64,000 nucleotides of DNA from Hydra vulgaris. Lineage: Eukaryota; Cnidaria; Hydrozoa; Anthoathecata; Hydridae. The number at the start of each line of letters is the position of its first letter. The stretch's first letter is position 1. The notes beneath the pieces are model-generated. The model had not been told where the DNA came from, searched no databases, and worked only from the letters and a program-made list of their open reading frames with translations. The stretch is from assembly GCF_038396675.1 (NCBI RefSeq), contig NC_088931.1:72802501-72866500 (forward strand), given 5' to 3'. A program made the position numbers and the translations under genes. This document shows positions 1 through 11,940 of this stretch, in pieces.

Positions 1-80
1 GCTGAATCTTTTCAATGTGTAGCTGAATCTTCTCAATGTGTAGCTGAATCTTCTCAATGTGTAGCTGAATCTTCTCAATG
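1..80 (+). repeat. 21-bp tandem repeat, about 3.8 units, possibly coding
   Basis: Four near-identical copies of a 21-base unit beginning GCTGAATCTTCTCAATGTG run from the window edge. The unit is a multiple of three. One frame is open and gives the heptapeptide AESSQCV repeated, continuing as QCQLFQQIQHNS before a stop near base 160. The array may therefore be the end of a coding exon or part of the decayed gene just downstream. It probably continues left of the window. Confidence 0.75.
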
Positions 81-159
81 CCAATTGTTTCAACAAATTC
101 AGCACAACAGTACCACCTTTATATCTATTTACAACTCGAGTGATGTTCTCACGTTCTGA

Positions 160-1265
160 AATACTTTAGGCACTATACGCTACACAGCAGTGTTTCTCTT
201 ACAGATCACATTCAAAAATAGGACAACTGTTTCGGTCTGTGTTCACTGACAGTTCTATAGTTAAAAAAATGACTATTGGGAAAAGTTCTTGCCCTATATT
301 TCCATGATCTAGTTTTAATTACCTTTAGTAAGGCAGCGTTTAGTTCTACACACATAGTTGAATGTTTTGATGAGTCTTTAAAAGAAGTTGTTCAAAAAGA
401 TCAAATAGATATTTGCATTCGTTTTTGGGGTGTTATTCACAACCATGTTACTTCGAGATAATTTTCATCAGTGTTTTTTAGTCATGCTTCTGCAAATAAT
501 TTATACAAAGGTTTTACAAGTGTGAAAATCTTCGAGCCAATATTTTACAAATTTCTATGGATAGACCAAATGTAGTTGGAAGTTTTTTGATATTCTCAAT
601 TAGCACCATTCTTATACCAAGAATTTTAAAAAGCTAATAAAATCTCGCATGCAGAACTTTATTAAAAAAGATGTATTGGAGGGAGTAAAGTCTAATGAAA
701 ATAGACTTAACCGCACACAAGTGTCAGTTATCAATAGCTGAGAAGGTCAATAATCAGTATCAAGATTTATGTGATCTTGTGAAAGACATCCATAGATTAG
801 AATTTACAAATTACAATGTCTATAAGGATAGGTTGGATGTTTTTTTAATCCAGTTTATAAGCTAGAATTTTAATGACTTATTTGAAATATCTAAAATTGT
901 TTTTACTTTGTCACATGGTAATGCACAGGTTGAAATTAGATTTTATATCATATATCAAATACTTGTCTGTGGCTGCCTAAAGACAAGTATATGATGGAAT
1001 TCACCATGTTGGTGGAGTTTGCAATGTGGAAATATTGAAATTAATGATCAAAGATATCCAATTCACAATACAAAAATTAATTAAAATAAAAAAGAAAAGA
1101 AAAGTTGCAAGAAGAAAAAGACTGTTTTGTAAAAAAAATATGCTCTGCAGAAAATTAAGCAATTAAATGCTAAAAAAACAAAGCTAAATCAACATTATCA
1201 GGAAGATATATGTGATATTGAACTAGAATTAAAAATGCTCTTGCAAAATGGAATGAATAGATAAA
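160..1265 (+). pseudogene. Decayed gene of a repetitive (transposase-like) family
   Basis: Several open stretches lie in order on the + strand and are broken by stops and frame changes. A segment near 330-460 reads HIVECFDESLKEVVQKDQID followed by CIRFWGVIHNHV. One near 695-865 starts MKIDLTAHKCQLSIAEKV. A lysine/leucine-rich coiled-coil-like stretch lies near 1144-1263. The first segment resembles a protein family seen repeatedly in cnidarian genomes and perhaps related to hAT-type transposases, but I recall this only weakly. No intact reading frame survives. No inverted repeats or target duplication were located, so calling it a mobile-element relic is inference. Confidence 0.35.
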
Positions 1266-3398
1266 TTATTCTTGAATAATTTATCTGTAGATATATTATT
1301 CCTTATATATAAATTATTCTTAAAAATAAATTATTCTTGTTTAACAAGATTTAAACTATTTAAGATTTAAACTATTCTCAAGTTTAAAGATAATTTTTGT
1401 TTTAAAATATTTTTTTAAAAGTTTTTTGAAAAGCAAAAATATTTTTATCAAACCATTCAAAATGTTTATTTTTTAACTCATAATAACTGAGATGAGAATG
1501 AACTGAGATATTTGTAAATTTAGCTGATTGATAGTATTTTTGGCTCAACATTTTTCTATTTCTTTTTCTTTTCTACATCTTTTTCTTATCTTTGCTCTTT
1601 CATCATTTTTCAAGAAAATTTATTTTTTTGCTATTAAAATTTCCAAATGTTAAAAAAACTAGACAAATGGGACCAAATGTTTAAAATTTGAATATTGGCA
1701 TATGACTATTTATTTTATACTATTGTTAGACTACTGTTTGCTTTTTTACTAAACTCATTACTCAAGAAATGTAATCAAATATTATCAACAATTGGCTTTG
1801 GTATATTTCAAAAAATATGAATCCAGCAAACATGTCACAACTTCATTTAATAAACAATTTTGAGCAAACATGCAATGTGAGCTGCATAAGAAAGGCAAAA
1901 TTGCAGCAGACATCAATCAATTCCACTTAATTTCGGGTGTAGCATCAATTTTACAAAAACATCCTCAACTTTTTGCTTAAGAGAAATAGTGTTTTTAGTA
2001 AACCCAACTTTTTAGAGTTTTTTTGCTTATACTGCTTGTTTATCTTATACTGCTTGTTTAAGTGAGCAGTCTGATGTCATACTGAAATAGCCTACTGCCA
2101 GGGGCTTCAGTACATAAATTGGCTGACAAGTAGTCTGACTCGCAGCGGAGTGCTGCTACATCGACTGAGGATTTGGTATGGGGGCAGCAATCTTTTCTTT
2201 CATCATTTTTTGTTTTTTTCTTCTTTTTCTGAAAATGTATATTTAATTAATGTAACAAAAATATGGTAACAATTTGTTACAAAAATATGCTATAGAACAT
2301 TTTGTAGATTTTCTTAAGTAAATTAAAGCTTAATAAATAAAGTTTTTTTTTTTTGTTCTTTTTGTTCTAACTATACAGGAACTTCAGCAGAGTTGTAGTT
2401 TTTAGCAGAGTTATAGTTTAATTTATTATCAATATTCATTATCAAATTCAATTTACTCAATACTTTTTTATATTTACAGATTTCTCAACGGGATATTTTG
2501 AATACTATTGATCGTGAAATGTCTGGTGATCTTAAAGATGGCTTCAAATGCATAAGTATTATTAGATTTGTTACAATTAGTCTGTGGAATACATGATCTA
2601 TTAGAATTGAAAAGAATAATAATTTGGGGCATTTTAAAGATATTTTTAGGGCTAAGTGTTTAAAATGAAATGAAATTAAGTTTACATTAACACTTTTTAT
2701 GTGTGGCATAAAATAAATATGGCTATAGTAGGGAAGAGTATATACAAAAGAGCCAGTTTTAAAAAGTATGAAAAAAATCAATTGTGAATAGTTTTTTTTT
2801 AATAGTAATTTTTTTTTTTTTAATAATTACTTTAATGGGTAAAATTATAAAATTAAAATAAATTGAATATCAATGCTAATAATCTGTCATACACCTATTT
2901 AAAAGAAAAAAGAAGAAAAACAGCTTTTTCATAACATCGTGTCAATCAAAGAACCACTTTGTTTCTTGTTTTTTTATGAGTTGTGACTTTTTTCAAAAAC
3001 TTTCAAGTCTTTTAAGAATAATAATCTGTTAATTAGACTTATATAAATCAGATTGTACTTAAAGTTACATAATTCAATGATAACCACAACTTTAATAATA
3101 GTTTTACATAATTAATTAACAATAATATCCTCATATAAATTTGTCGAGGTCAAAAACTAAAAGAAAGGATCAGAAACCTTTTTGGCAAAAGAAGTTAATC
3201 GTACCTTTGAAGCCACAAGATTCATGTGTCCATACCTTGCATTGGTACCATTCTTTATTGGTCTTACCATATTGTCCATTACAAACAATACAATGATTTT
3301 ATTGTCCTCTTCGGAAATATTTTGTTTTTTTAATTATATGATAAATGCGTTTCATCATCCGAGCTTGCATCATCATGTAATGATATAGCATCACAGTA
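1266..3398. other. AT-rich stretch without a recognisable gene
   Basis: The sequence is mostly A/T with homopolymer runs. Short frames here show no recognisable domain. One patch at about 2087-2185 is clearly richer in G and C than its surroundings. I could not match it to a tRNA, snRNA or rRNA. Nothing else could be supported. Confidence 0.5.
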
Positions 3399-4394
3399 TT
3401 AATGAAATCTTATGTTTTTAGTCTCATAAGATGCAAGAAAATCATCATCAAAAAATATTTTGGAATTTGGAAAATATTTTGGAATAAAAATATTTTGGAA
3501 TTTGGAAAGGGTAGTTGTCGCTTTAATAAATCCATTTGTCATGCTGAAAGCCGTCAAATAAACATCTTTAGCAAACTGCACAACCTGATAAATGTTGACT
3601 TTTTTTCAAAGATTTGAGAGCATCCATTCATTTGTAGCTATTCTGTATCTTGTTTTAAATGGCCCATATACTGTAACGTTTACAGGCTGTAACCTATGGC
3701 TGCTATATGATGGAAAATTTAAAAAATTTTCAAAACGTTGTTTGGCAAATCACATCACACAAAGATTAACATGGGAGGTATGATCGTCTAATATTAATAG
3801 GGTAGGATTTTCATTTCTTGGTTTTACATGGCTTACAAAATGTTCTATTGCTTTCACAAATTTATTTTCAGTCATCCATCCTTAAACATGAGCTAAACCC
3901 AATGCTCCAGAAGGTTCTTTATTCAACATGTGATCCTAATAATTTACTTAAGGAAAAATTATCACAGGAAGTATAGTACCACCTCCAGCATTATTATAAA
4001 AAAGTATTAGTCACAAGCGTACCTCGTTCTGCTGATGTGATTTGTCATATTGTTTTAAGCTCTTTTTCAGCTATAATCTTTAGAGGAGCTGAAACGGTAC
4101 TGCATCCTGTTTCATCTGTGTTGAAAATCATGTGTGATGGAAATCTATACTTTTTGTAAATGCTGGTTAGCTTTTCAAAGAATGTGTTAACATTTGTCTT
4201 GTTGGAACTTGTTGCTCTGGACAGAGAAGTGCTCTCAGGTTTTCTGACCGACAAATCTTTGTGCCTTGTTATAAAGTTACAAAGCCATTCCACAGATGCT
4301 ATTTTATCCTTCCATGTTTCAGGACAAATATTGTTTGCCTCTGTGTACTAAAAAGCTATTTCCCTTGTTTGTTTTTCGTCAAACCGTGTCACAT

Positions 4395-5114
4395 TTTAGT
4401 AAGCATCGGTGTTACGTTCGTTCAACTAAGTTTAACTACGGTCAACGAAGTTGAACGTAAATAAACGTAACGTAGTTTTGTTTCAATTACGTTACGTTTA
4501 TTTACGGTATTTTTGTATTAATCATCTTAGTTAAACGTAGTTGAACAAAGTTGAACGTAGTTGAACCAAATACATTTTTGAACAACCTAATTAACTTTTA
4601 AAAACCACTGATTTGTATTGCTAGTATAAATAACCAAAATTAAATTTAAGAAGATGTTAAAGCCTGAGTTTAGTGTGATTTTAGAAAGTCGAGCCTAAGC
4701 CTGCGAAAATGTTGAAAATTTTTATTTCAATTTTGTTTATTAAATAGCTTACACGATTGGAAATAACTCTACAATAGTAGTACTAAACTTTTTGTTTTTT
4801 ACTAAAAATTAGTCAAAATAAATAAAATGTAGGTCCCCAAATGTGGCAATAGCCAGTATTAAGTCCTGATTATCTTTTTTCAGTTTTGATTTAGTACATT
4901 TGATATCCTAGTTTTTCATGCATTAAGGTAATTAATTTACATCTTAAATTGACCTAATACCATTGCTAATCTTAGGTTGAAACTATTAGTTGAGGCAACA
5001 TTCATATATATTTACTAATTGCAAATTGGTGATGAAGTTTTCAATATTTTAAGTTATCCTGCTCAACTTTGTTCAACTTTGTTCAACTTCGTTGAATTAT
5101 TATTTCGTTGCGTT
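4395..5114. repeat. Possible MITE-like insert with GTTCAACTTCGTTGAAC-type repeats
   Basis: This block sits between two consecutive parts of the broken pogo transposase, so it looks inserted. Both ends are rich in the self-complementary motif TTCAACGAAGTTGAAC and its variants, at about 4405-4460 and 4530-4565 on one side and 5060-5115 on the other. The middle is plain AT-rich DNA. Exact termini and a target duplication could not be fixed. The superfamily is unknown. Confidence 0.4.
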
Positions 5115-5203
5115 CAAGAAGATTTATTAGTTTCATATCTTAAAACCGCATCTAAAATGATTTTAGATGCGGTTTTAAGATATGAAACTAATAAATCTTC
5201 TTG
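5115..5203. repeat. Perfect palindrome, 44-bp arms with 1-base centre
   Basis: Bases 5115-5158 are the exact reverse complement of 5160-5203, with a single G between them. The right arm is the native minus-strand coding sequence of the pogo relic (DLLVSYLKTASK region). The left arm is therefore an inverted copy of it, and both strands give almost the same peptide. It looks like a local inverted duplication at the edge of the neighbouring insert. Confidence 0.9.
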
Positions 5204-5420
5204 AGATTTAGAAAAAATGTGCTTGTTACCTTTATTTGGGCGATGCACATACTCATCCTCAATATTCTTAACTTTTTTAATCACTTTTGCTAAATAGGCT
5301 CTTGATATTCCAAACAATGCTGTTTTATTGATGGACTGGTTGCCAGCATTTACTTCCCTTATAGTCTTTTCTATTGCTGAAGTTGTGGGCCATGTTTTTC
5401 TCTTGAAGATAAAAAATATT

Positions 5421-6129
5421 AAATGAGCTTGAAAAAAAAAGAAACATTAACATACACTAGTCAAATGTAGTCGTTGCTTGAAAAACTATTACTTCAAAAA
5501 ATTTAATTGCATGATATGAAGGACTTATAAGCAAGCTGATATACCAAGAAAACAAATAGTTTGGTTTTAAAAAAATATTACGAAGTTTAAAACAAAAATA
5601 AATAATTTATAATTATTTAAATTTTATTAAAAACTTTGATCTTTTATTTACTGAATATTTTTTTTTAAAGTTTGATAATTTTCTTATTGTTTAAGAAAGT
5701 TTAAAAAAATTTTTTAGAGAAAAGTTTGGAAAAAAAAAAAGTTGTTTCTCATTAGGATGTTCACCAAACAATTTGTTCTCTTTTCATAGATTAGATAGTT
5801 TATCATGCAATTAAATATTTTGAATTGTTAAAATTTTCAACCTAAACGTACTAAATTTGACTAGTGCCTAGAACCTATTGATGTATTGAAAGAATCAATA
5901 ATCGTGCGATGAAAGAGCAGGCTTAGGCAGTTGGCTCATGCAGTCGCTGCATCTCAAAGTTGTAAAACTCTGAAATTATCATTATAATATTGCTTAATGA
6001 TACTCTGCGAACTCTATCCTTAATTGCATTGAAAACTATAAAAGAAATTATTACCCATTGACAGGTATTATCTGTAGGAATATTAAGCCCACTGCGATCA
6101 ATTAAGTCAATGTATTGTCCATACTTTTA
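5421..6129. other. AT-rich spacer, no gene seen
   Basis: Long A and T runs with no frame of note. I see no RNA gene or repeat that I can define. Confidence 0.5.
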
Positions 6130-7690
6130 AAGGTAAAAAGTGGTTTTATCTAGCAATTTGTTTCTAATAGTTCTTTATCTTTACAAGTTAAATACTCTGA
6201 TATATATATAAAAACTATATTTGTATCAAGAGAAATAAAAGATTCAAAATCAGGTAGATTGTTAGATATATCAGCAGAGGGATCATCCAATAGAAAACTA
6301 AAATTTAGAAAGAAATGGGTTGTATCAAGACTTATATCAACCGCCGCGTTATCAAAGCAAAAGCTTGCTCTTAATTTATTCAACTTTTCAATCTATTAAC
6401 ATTAAGATCTCTTATTACTGTTTGAAGTTTGTCATTGAATCTAATATCTGCACCTGTTCCCTTAACATAGAAAACTTTCCACCATGATAAAACAATATTA
6501 ATAAAATCTGCTTTATCTGCTCTTTCTTTTATATGATGTAGTCCTGGATGATTGAATAAAGCATAGTAAATTTTGTCACAAAATACCCTTAAACAGGTAG
6601 AAGCTGGCTGCCTCTCAATTGGCTTTGGAAATATTGAAACTTTATTTAAGTTGGATAATTTAACTACATTTTTGGATTCAAGTTCATAAAGTTTTAAAGT
6701 TGATACCATTTTGCTACTTTATATACTCCTTTATCATAATAAATAAGTTGACCAGTTTTTTCAGCAAGCCGGTTATTTCTAATGTTTTTAAGCAAATGAA
6801 CACAATCAAAGATTCATAAATTACCATCATTAGTCAACCAGGGTTCATCTAGAGCTTTCAAAGATTTAAAACTTCCATCGCATAATATAGGTTTAACTTA
6901 ACCCGAAAACTCTTTTATTGGTTGGATAGAGTTTAATTTAATTTTGGAAATGAAGGATGGTCCACCAAATAAGCAATTAACCATTAGAATCAATATAATT
7001 TTTGCAAGAGAAGTTAAGTTGTCGATTGCTTTTCTGAATAATGTATCAACAACATCTTTTTAACATCATAACCTCATCATACAACAAAAAAGAAGTTTCT
7101 GTTTTTCTTCAACAGATTAAAAAATATTAGTCAAAAAATACTTCTCATATAATTTAGAAACTTTTGAAGTTATTCTTGTCAAAGTTCTTACAGAAGGTGA
7201 TTGGTAATCTGTTCGCAATTGTTTATATAAACTTCTGGATGTAGCAAAATACTGAAAAGATCTAATAATAACCTCCTTAGAATAAATCTTACTACCAACA
7301 CACTGTGTACCCACAGAAGCTAAATTTTCCTGAATTACAATTTCTTTTCTGCCTGGAATTAAATTTTTCAAATAACACAAAACTTCTTCTAATATAGATC
7401 ATGCGTTGAATTTTTGATTTGAAATTCTGTCTTTAAAAATTGTAGGAACTTTATTTTAGGCCCCATAATGATAAGTTTTAAAATGCAAATCCTCACTAAT
7501 CTTGATTAAAAAACATAGAATCTCATTTGAATAAACTCGTGATTGTAAATGAATAGTGTTATTAATCATTAAACATACTAATTGAACACCTAAATCTCTT
7601 TCATTACTTAAAATTTTTTTTGATTGCAGCAAAAGTTACTCTATCTTTAATTAAGTTGGTAGTTCATTTTGAGCAAAATTTCGAAAACAC
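6130..7690 (-). pseudogene. Broken P-element/THAP9-like transposase
   Basis: On the minus strand, fragments match the layout of P-element transposases. First comes LYKQLRTDYQSPSVRTLTRI (about 7230-7160), typical of the N-terminal catalytic part. Then, with stops, comes GGPSFISKIKLN and a segment near 6830-6770 reading FDCVHLLKNIRNNRLAEKTG, which matches the FDPPHLLKNIRNN motif of the family. Next is the insertion-domain-like stretch SNLNKVSIFPKPIERQPAST (about 6665-6600), followed by FINIVLSWWKVFYVKGTGAD. Stop codons and frameshifts break the frame throughout. I could not identify the N-terminal THAP zinc finger upstream, nor terminal repeats. It is almost certainly non-functional. Confidence 0.65.
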
Positions 7691-8534
7691 AAAAGAAGCA
7701 CGAGTTGTCAAACGTAATGGATGCAGATGGGTGGGAATTTGATAAGATGGTACGCCAAGCCAAACAGATAATGAAATTTAGAACTCCTCTATTTGTTGTT
7801 AAAATTTAGGATTCCTCTATTTGTTTTTCAAAATTTATTGGCAAATGCAACTCACAAACTACAGTGTCATTAGTTACTTTTAAGTTTGCATTTGGAGTTA
7901 CTTTAATTTATTTAACTTTCTTCATTTTTAGGAAATCAATATACAAAGAACTTTAAGTTATCAGATTTTTTTTTCCTGATAAATAATTTGTAGTGCAGCC
8001 ATAAATGCAATATTTTTTACCCATACTTTAATATCACTAAAATGGCGACTATAATTGAGCGAAATTTAAAATAGGCCCCAGTCAGATACACCGTTTGCAC
8101 GTTGGCAACGTCTGCATTATAGATCGCTGTGGATTACACATAATTGATTGATAATTCTATAAATAAGGAATATACTGCAATATTTTACAATTTTTACAAA
8201 GAAAGGTTAGCGGTTTTTTTCTATTTCTTGAAAGAAAAAAAAGAAAATATTCTGTATTCCTCAAAAGAAAGATTTTTGAAATCTTTATGTAACTGTTTTT
8301 TGTGTTAGTGAGTCATTAACACAGAATTTTTCACTGTCTGATTCTTGTACAACAAAAGCTAACAATTTATTCATAAACATTAAAACAACCATGTAAATAA
8401 AACTAATATTTTGCACAATTTTTACTGTTTATAATTTAATAAGAGAATTTTTATTAATGACTAAATATTTATGATTATATTTTGACAATAGTATTGACAA
8501 ATTACAATGAAAAAAAACGAAAATGCTTTCATTT

Positions 8535-8537
<3 letters not shown>
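7691..8537. other. AT-rich spacer upstream of annexin exons
   Basis: No exon of the annexin gene and no other domain was recognised here. It may be annexin intron sequence, since the exon at 8657 needs upstream exons, but that is inference. Confidence 0.4.

Positions 8538-8616
<79 letters not shown>
8538..8616. repeat. (TA)n microsatellite
   Basis: Alternating T and A for about 79 bases with a single interruption (TAATA) in the middle. It lies about 40 bases upstream of the annexin exon, probably in an intron. Confidence 0.9.
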
Positions 8617-8618
<2 letters not shown>

Positions 8619-8656
8619 GATTACAGTTTTTTATTAAAATTTTTGGGTTTAACTAG

Positions 8657-8769
8657 TACAATGTGCACGAAACCCCGCTGAGTATTTTGCTGATCGTTTG
8701 TGGCATTCAATGAAGGGATTGGGAACTAATGATAGTTTATTAATTCGAATAATAGTTTCGCGATCAGAG
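8657..8769 (+). CDS. Annexin, penultimate exon (last annexin repeat, first half)
   Basis: After a splice-acceptor AG at 8655-8656 the frame reads [20 protein letters not shown] followed by [17 protein letters not shown], and a GT donor follows at 8770-8771. This is the classic start of the fourth annexin repeat: the YFA-RL motif, the calcium-binding KGLGT-D loop, then [10 protein letters not shown]. Annexins bind phospholipid membranes in a calcium-dependent way. The exon joins in frame to 8843-8971. Upstream exons were not found between 1 and 8656, so most of the gene lies to the left of the window or in sequence I failed to recognise. The gene symbol within the annexin family cannot be given from one repeat. 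Confidence 0.88.
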
Positions 8770-8842
8770 GTAACGTTTGAGTTTTGTATACCGTAACATT
8801 TAAAATAATAATACAAGTTAACTAAAAATATTGTTAATTTAG

Positions 8843-8971
8843 GTTGATCTTGCTGAAATAAAAACAGCTTTCTTGCGCAAGTACCAAAAAACATTGTACA
8901 AGATGATAGAAGGCGATTGCAGTGGTGATTATAAGAAGTTGTTACTTGCTATTGTGAAACCTGATATTTAA
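8843..8971 (+). CDS. Annexin, terminal exon
   Basis: The exon follows a 73-base intron ending in TTTAG and reads VDLAEIKTAFLRKYQKTLYK, then MIEGDCSGDYKKLLLAIVKP, then DI and stop TAA at 8969-8971. It completes the fourth annexin repeat (the E-D-L-I-F-YKTL pattern and the GD-SGDY calcium/phospholipid-loop motif). The intact splice sites and clean frame suggest a live host gene rather than a pseudogene. The minus-strand frame over the same bases is only a shadow. Confidence 0.88.
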   Translation, partial: VDLAEIKTAFLRKYQKTLYKMIEGDCSGDYKKLLLAIVKPDI

Positions 8972-9139
8972 AAAGAATTATATTAAGCGTATTTGTTTTG
9001 AGGGTTTTTTTAATTGTAATTGTGAAAATATACTGTATGAATTTAATTTACATGAGGCACTTAATGTTTTACAAGGTAACATGATTATATTTTTGTGTGT
9101 TGTTTTTATTTCTATTAATTGGCACACAGGCCCGGCGGT

Positions 9140-9219
9140 AGCAATTTTAAAGTGATACTGCTAACAAATAAAAAAAAAAATTTTGTTTTTTTATTTGATA
9201 GCAGTAACTTAAAATTGCT
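9140..9219. repeat. Foldback element / hairpin, about 34-bp imperfect arms
   Basis: AGCAATTTTAAAGT...ACTGCTA at the left is answered by TAGCAGTAACTTAAAATTGC on the right around an A/T-rich loop. It lies just downstream of the annexin stop codon. It could be a tiny MITE or a strong hairpin in the 3' UTR or flank of the annexin gene. No target duplication was recognised. Confidence 0.7.
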
Positions 9220-11506
9220 TAGCATTAGTCACAGCGAGCCAAGTCCCTAGTAAAATTTTAAAGCTGTTTTCAACAATGTTATATTAAGAATAGAAAAGTA
9301 TTTAAGTTCCTCTATTTTTTTTGAAGCCAATATCGGTTATTATGGTGAAGGTTGCAAATTTACAAAATAAAAAATTGGGGTTGTTTACGTCAAAAAAAGA
9401 AGTAGGTCGTTGCCATAAAAACTGAAATTTTAAAAATACTTCAACATACTAACATAACAACTAGCTACATCTCTGTATTCTGATTTATTTTATTTTCTAT
9501 TATAAAAATATTTGAAGTTAAACCGTTTACTCTTACCCTAGTTTACTCTATATCTTACTTAAGTTTCTTTTGTTTTTAGATTAAAACAAATATTAAAGCT
9601 TGACTTACCAATCTTATGATTTTCATACGAGTATTTTACATTATATAGAACGTTATATATACGGTCTCTCGTTTTTGTGCATAAGAGCGCAGTATTATCT
9701 ATTCTTAGTCTTACTTATTTTCATTTAAACAACGGAAACTATTTTCGAACTTCTCTGGTCATTTTTACGCTATGACATTTTTTGTTTTCCCGTCGGAAAA
9801 AAGTATTTATTAACAAATACTTTCATTAACTGGCAGTATTATTTTGAGATATTTAATGAACTGCTAAATTTTTTGATTACGCTAATTTAATTTAAATTGG
9901 ATTTGGATAAAAAAGAAATCATATTTTGCGTTTGATTTTTGATAACAAAGCTTTTAAAATAAATCGCCAACTCCTTACTAATTAGAACCTGTTAAGGTTA
10001 TGAAAAAAAAGTACAAGAAAACACTAAACAATACAGTTGACAGTAGTATCAGATATGAAAATTCGTGAAAGGATATGTGAGATCCTGGTTTTGCATTACA
10101 AGTACAACCAATAACAGCCCAGTTCGGTATTATAAATTTTGATTATAAGTTTACTGTTCAATATTTCACAACCATCAAATTAAAAACATGAAGTGTGTAT
10201 ATTTTTGCCCGTTTTATACAATTAACATTTAAGAAAAGTACAGACAAATTATTATTAATTAACGGAATAATTAACACATTAATTAATGACAATGATTCAA
10301 GATAGATGGTAATAAAAATTGTCAAAATGTCGTAACGTGCGTTAAAAAACATATTATATTTGGTATTTCTCAATTTATGTGTTAATATATTTATTATGTG
10401 TTACTATATATATACAATTAATATATTATTGGGCATTTGTCTCATGGAAAATTGAAAAACTAACAAAATTGACAAATTCAAGTTTTCAAGCAATTTTCTC
10501 TTCTAATTCCCATTTATTCAAAGAAAAGTTTCAATTAAACTTTTATTTCTCTCATCTAAAAAAAGAACGAGTGACGCAAAAAAATATATATATTCTATAC
10601 AACTCTTATTCATTCAACTTTTAATTACTTTCTTTCTCTTTTGTTCTACTCATTTATAAAATAAGCGCGCTCTTAACTTAACTTAGAGATAAAATTAAAT
10701 TAGAAATAAATCAACAATGACCAAAGCAACTAACAGTCTAATCTGGGACTATTTTGATATTGATGAAAATAATTAACATAAACAACAACAATAATCAAAT
10801 AAACAACACAAAATCGCATAATTGTAGGGGCTTTTTATTTATTGATTAGTCGTTCTAAATAATAAGTAAATTTAGTTCATGTTAATATTTCAACATTTAC
10901 AGTTGCAATATAATAAAAAATAGATGTTAAATATTGAACTTTTTGTTTAGTTATTTATTTTTTACCTACATTTGTTATAAAAAGACTTTAGAACCCCCGT
11001 CATTAAAATCATTTGTTTTAAATAAATTTCGACGTGATTATTCAAACTAAGTTTATCTGTTTGACATCCCAAACTTCATTCAAAGCAAATCCAGACAAAA
11101 TATTGTCAACCAAATAAAAGTGCTGTTACTAATTTTATACGGGTAATTAACGTAAAACAATTTTTTATCAGAATCTTGATTGAGATAATAAATATTCATC
11201 ATTTATTAACATTAAATATAGCGTAATAACAATTTATAGCAACGAACTAGCATAAATTATTAAAGATTTTTAATACCTTTTTAAATGTTAAAAGTAGAAT
11301 ATAATAACTAAACAAATAATGAAAAAATTTATGAATAAAAATAAATGAAAAATTATCCACAGTTTCATTTGTCAAAAGTCTACCGTCAAATACTAAAACT
11401 TTTATGAATTAAACGCGCTTCAAAAAAATCGCCGAAATCCGAAAAATTGCGACGTATAATTTAAATACTCCGAGTTTTTGAGTAACTCAACGCAACTAAG
11501 GCATGG
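9220..11506. other. AT-rich intergenic stretch
   Basis: The few short frames have no recognisable domain. No RNA gene or defined repeat was seen. Confidence 0.5.
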
Positions 11507-11875
11507 TAGGGGAGATGGGGGCGCATTGATCGCCGGGGCAGTATGATCTTTTGGCTTTTACTCGTTCATTTTTGCCTTACTAGAAGTGAGGTTGCAATTT
11601 AACTAACTATTATGCTTCCCTAATTGATTATTCGTAATATTTTTTCATAAGGTTATCAGCGTCAAAAAAAATAAAGAAAATATTGTTTTTCGTCATAAAA
11701 AGTGATTTTTTTAAATCGTGCTATAATTCAAATATATTTTTATTTAGATGTCTGTATGGGTTAACAACAATTTTATTTTAAATTTGTAAGTGTTAGGTGT
11801 ATAATATAATATATAATTTTTATTTGGCTTCAATTTATACAGTAGATATTGCTATCAATATGTTACCTATACCTA

Positions 11876-11940
11876 TTGGGGTACATTGATCTTTGACTAT
11901 GCGGGGCCCATTGATCGGAGGATCAAAGTGCCCCATGTTT
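11876..11940. promoter_or_regulatory. Left subterminal repeat cluster of the pogo-like element
   Basis: GGGGTACATTGATCTTTG is followed by GGGGCCCATTGATCGGAGGA and TCAAAGTGCCCCATG. The same words recur in inverted order near the right end. They are likely internal transposase-binding repeats, inferred from their symmetry; the terminal repeat holds the same ATTGATC word. Confidence 0.65.

Larger units (their letters stand above)
3399..5420 (-). pseudogene. Broken pogo/Tigger-type DDE transposase
   Basis: Read on the minus strand, three parts of one pogo-family transposase appear in order. An N-terminal Psq-type helix-turn-helix part lies at about 5400-5160 (GISRAYLAKVIKKVKNIEDE). A middle part at 4380-4045 contains SVRKPESTSLSRATSSNKTN and the first catalytic aspartate in FNTDETG. 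A C-terminal part near 3700-3640 resembles the HCSHKLQPLD-VFGPFK region of the family. Stops and frameshifts separate the parts, and the second catalytic motif is not recoverable. A roughly 0.7-kb repeat-rich insert and an 88-bp palindrome interrupt the N-terminal part. The two other pogo-like elements here carry the same SLRIPEATS/SIRKPEATS-type motif, which supports the family call. No terminal repeats were identified. Confidence 0.7.

Noticed and set aside
10158..10624. Short frames near 10.2-10.6 kb as genes
   Set aside because: They are AT-driven open stretches with low-complexity hydrophobic residues and no known motif.
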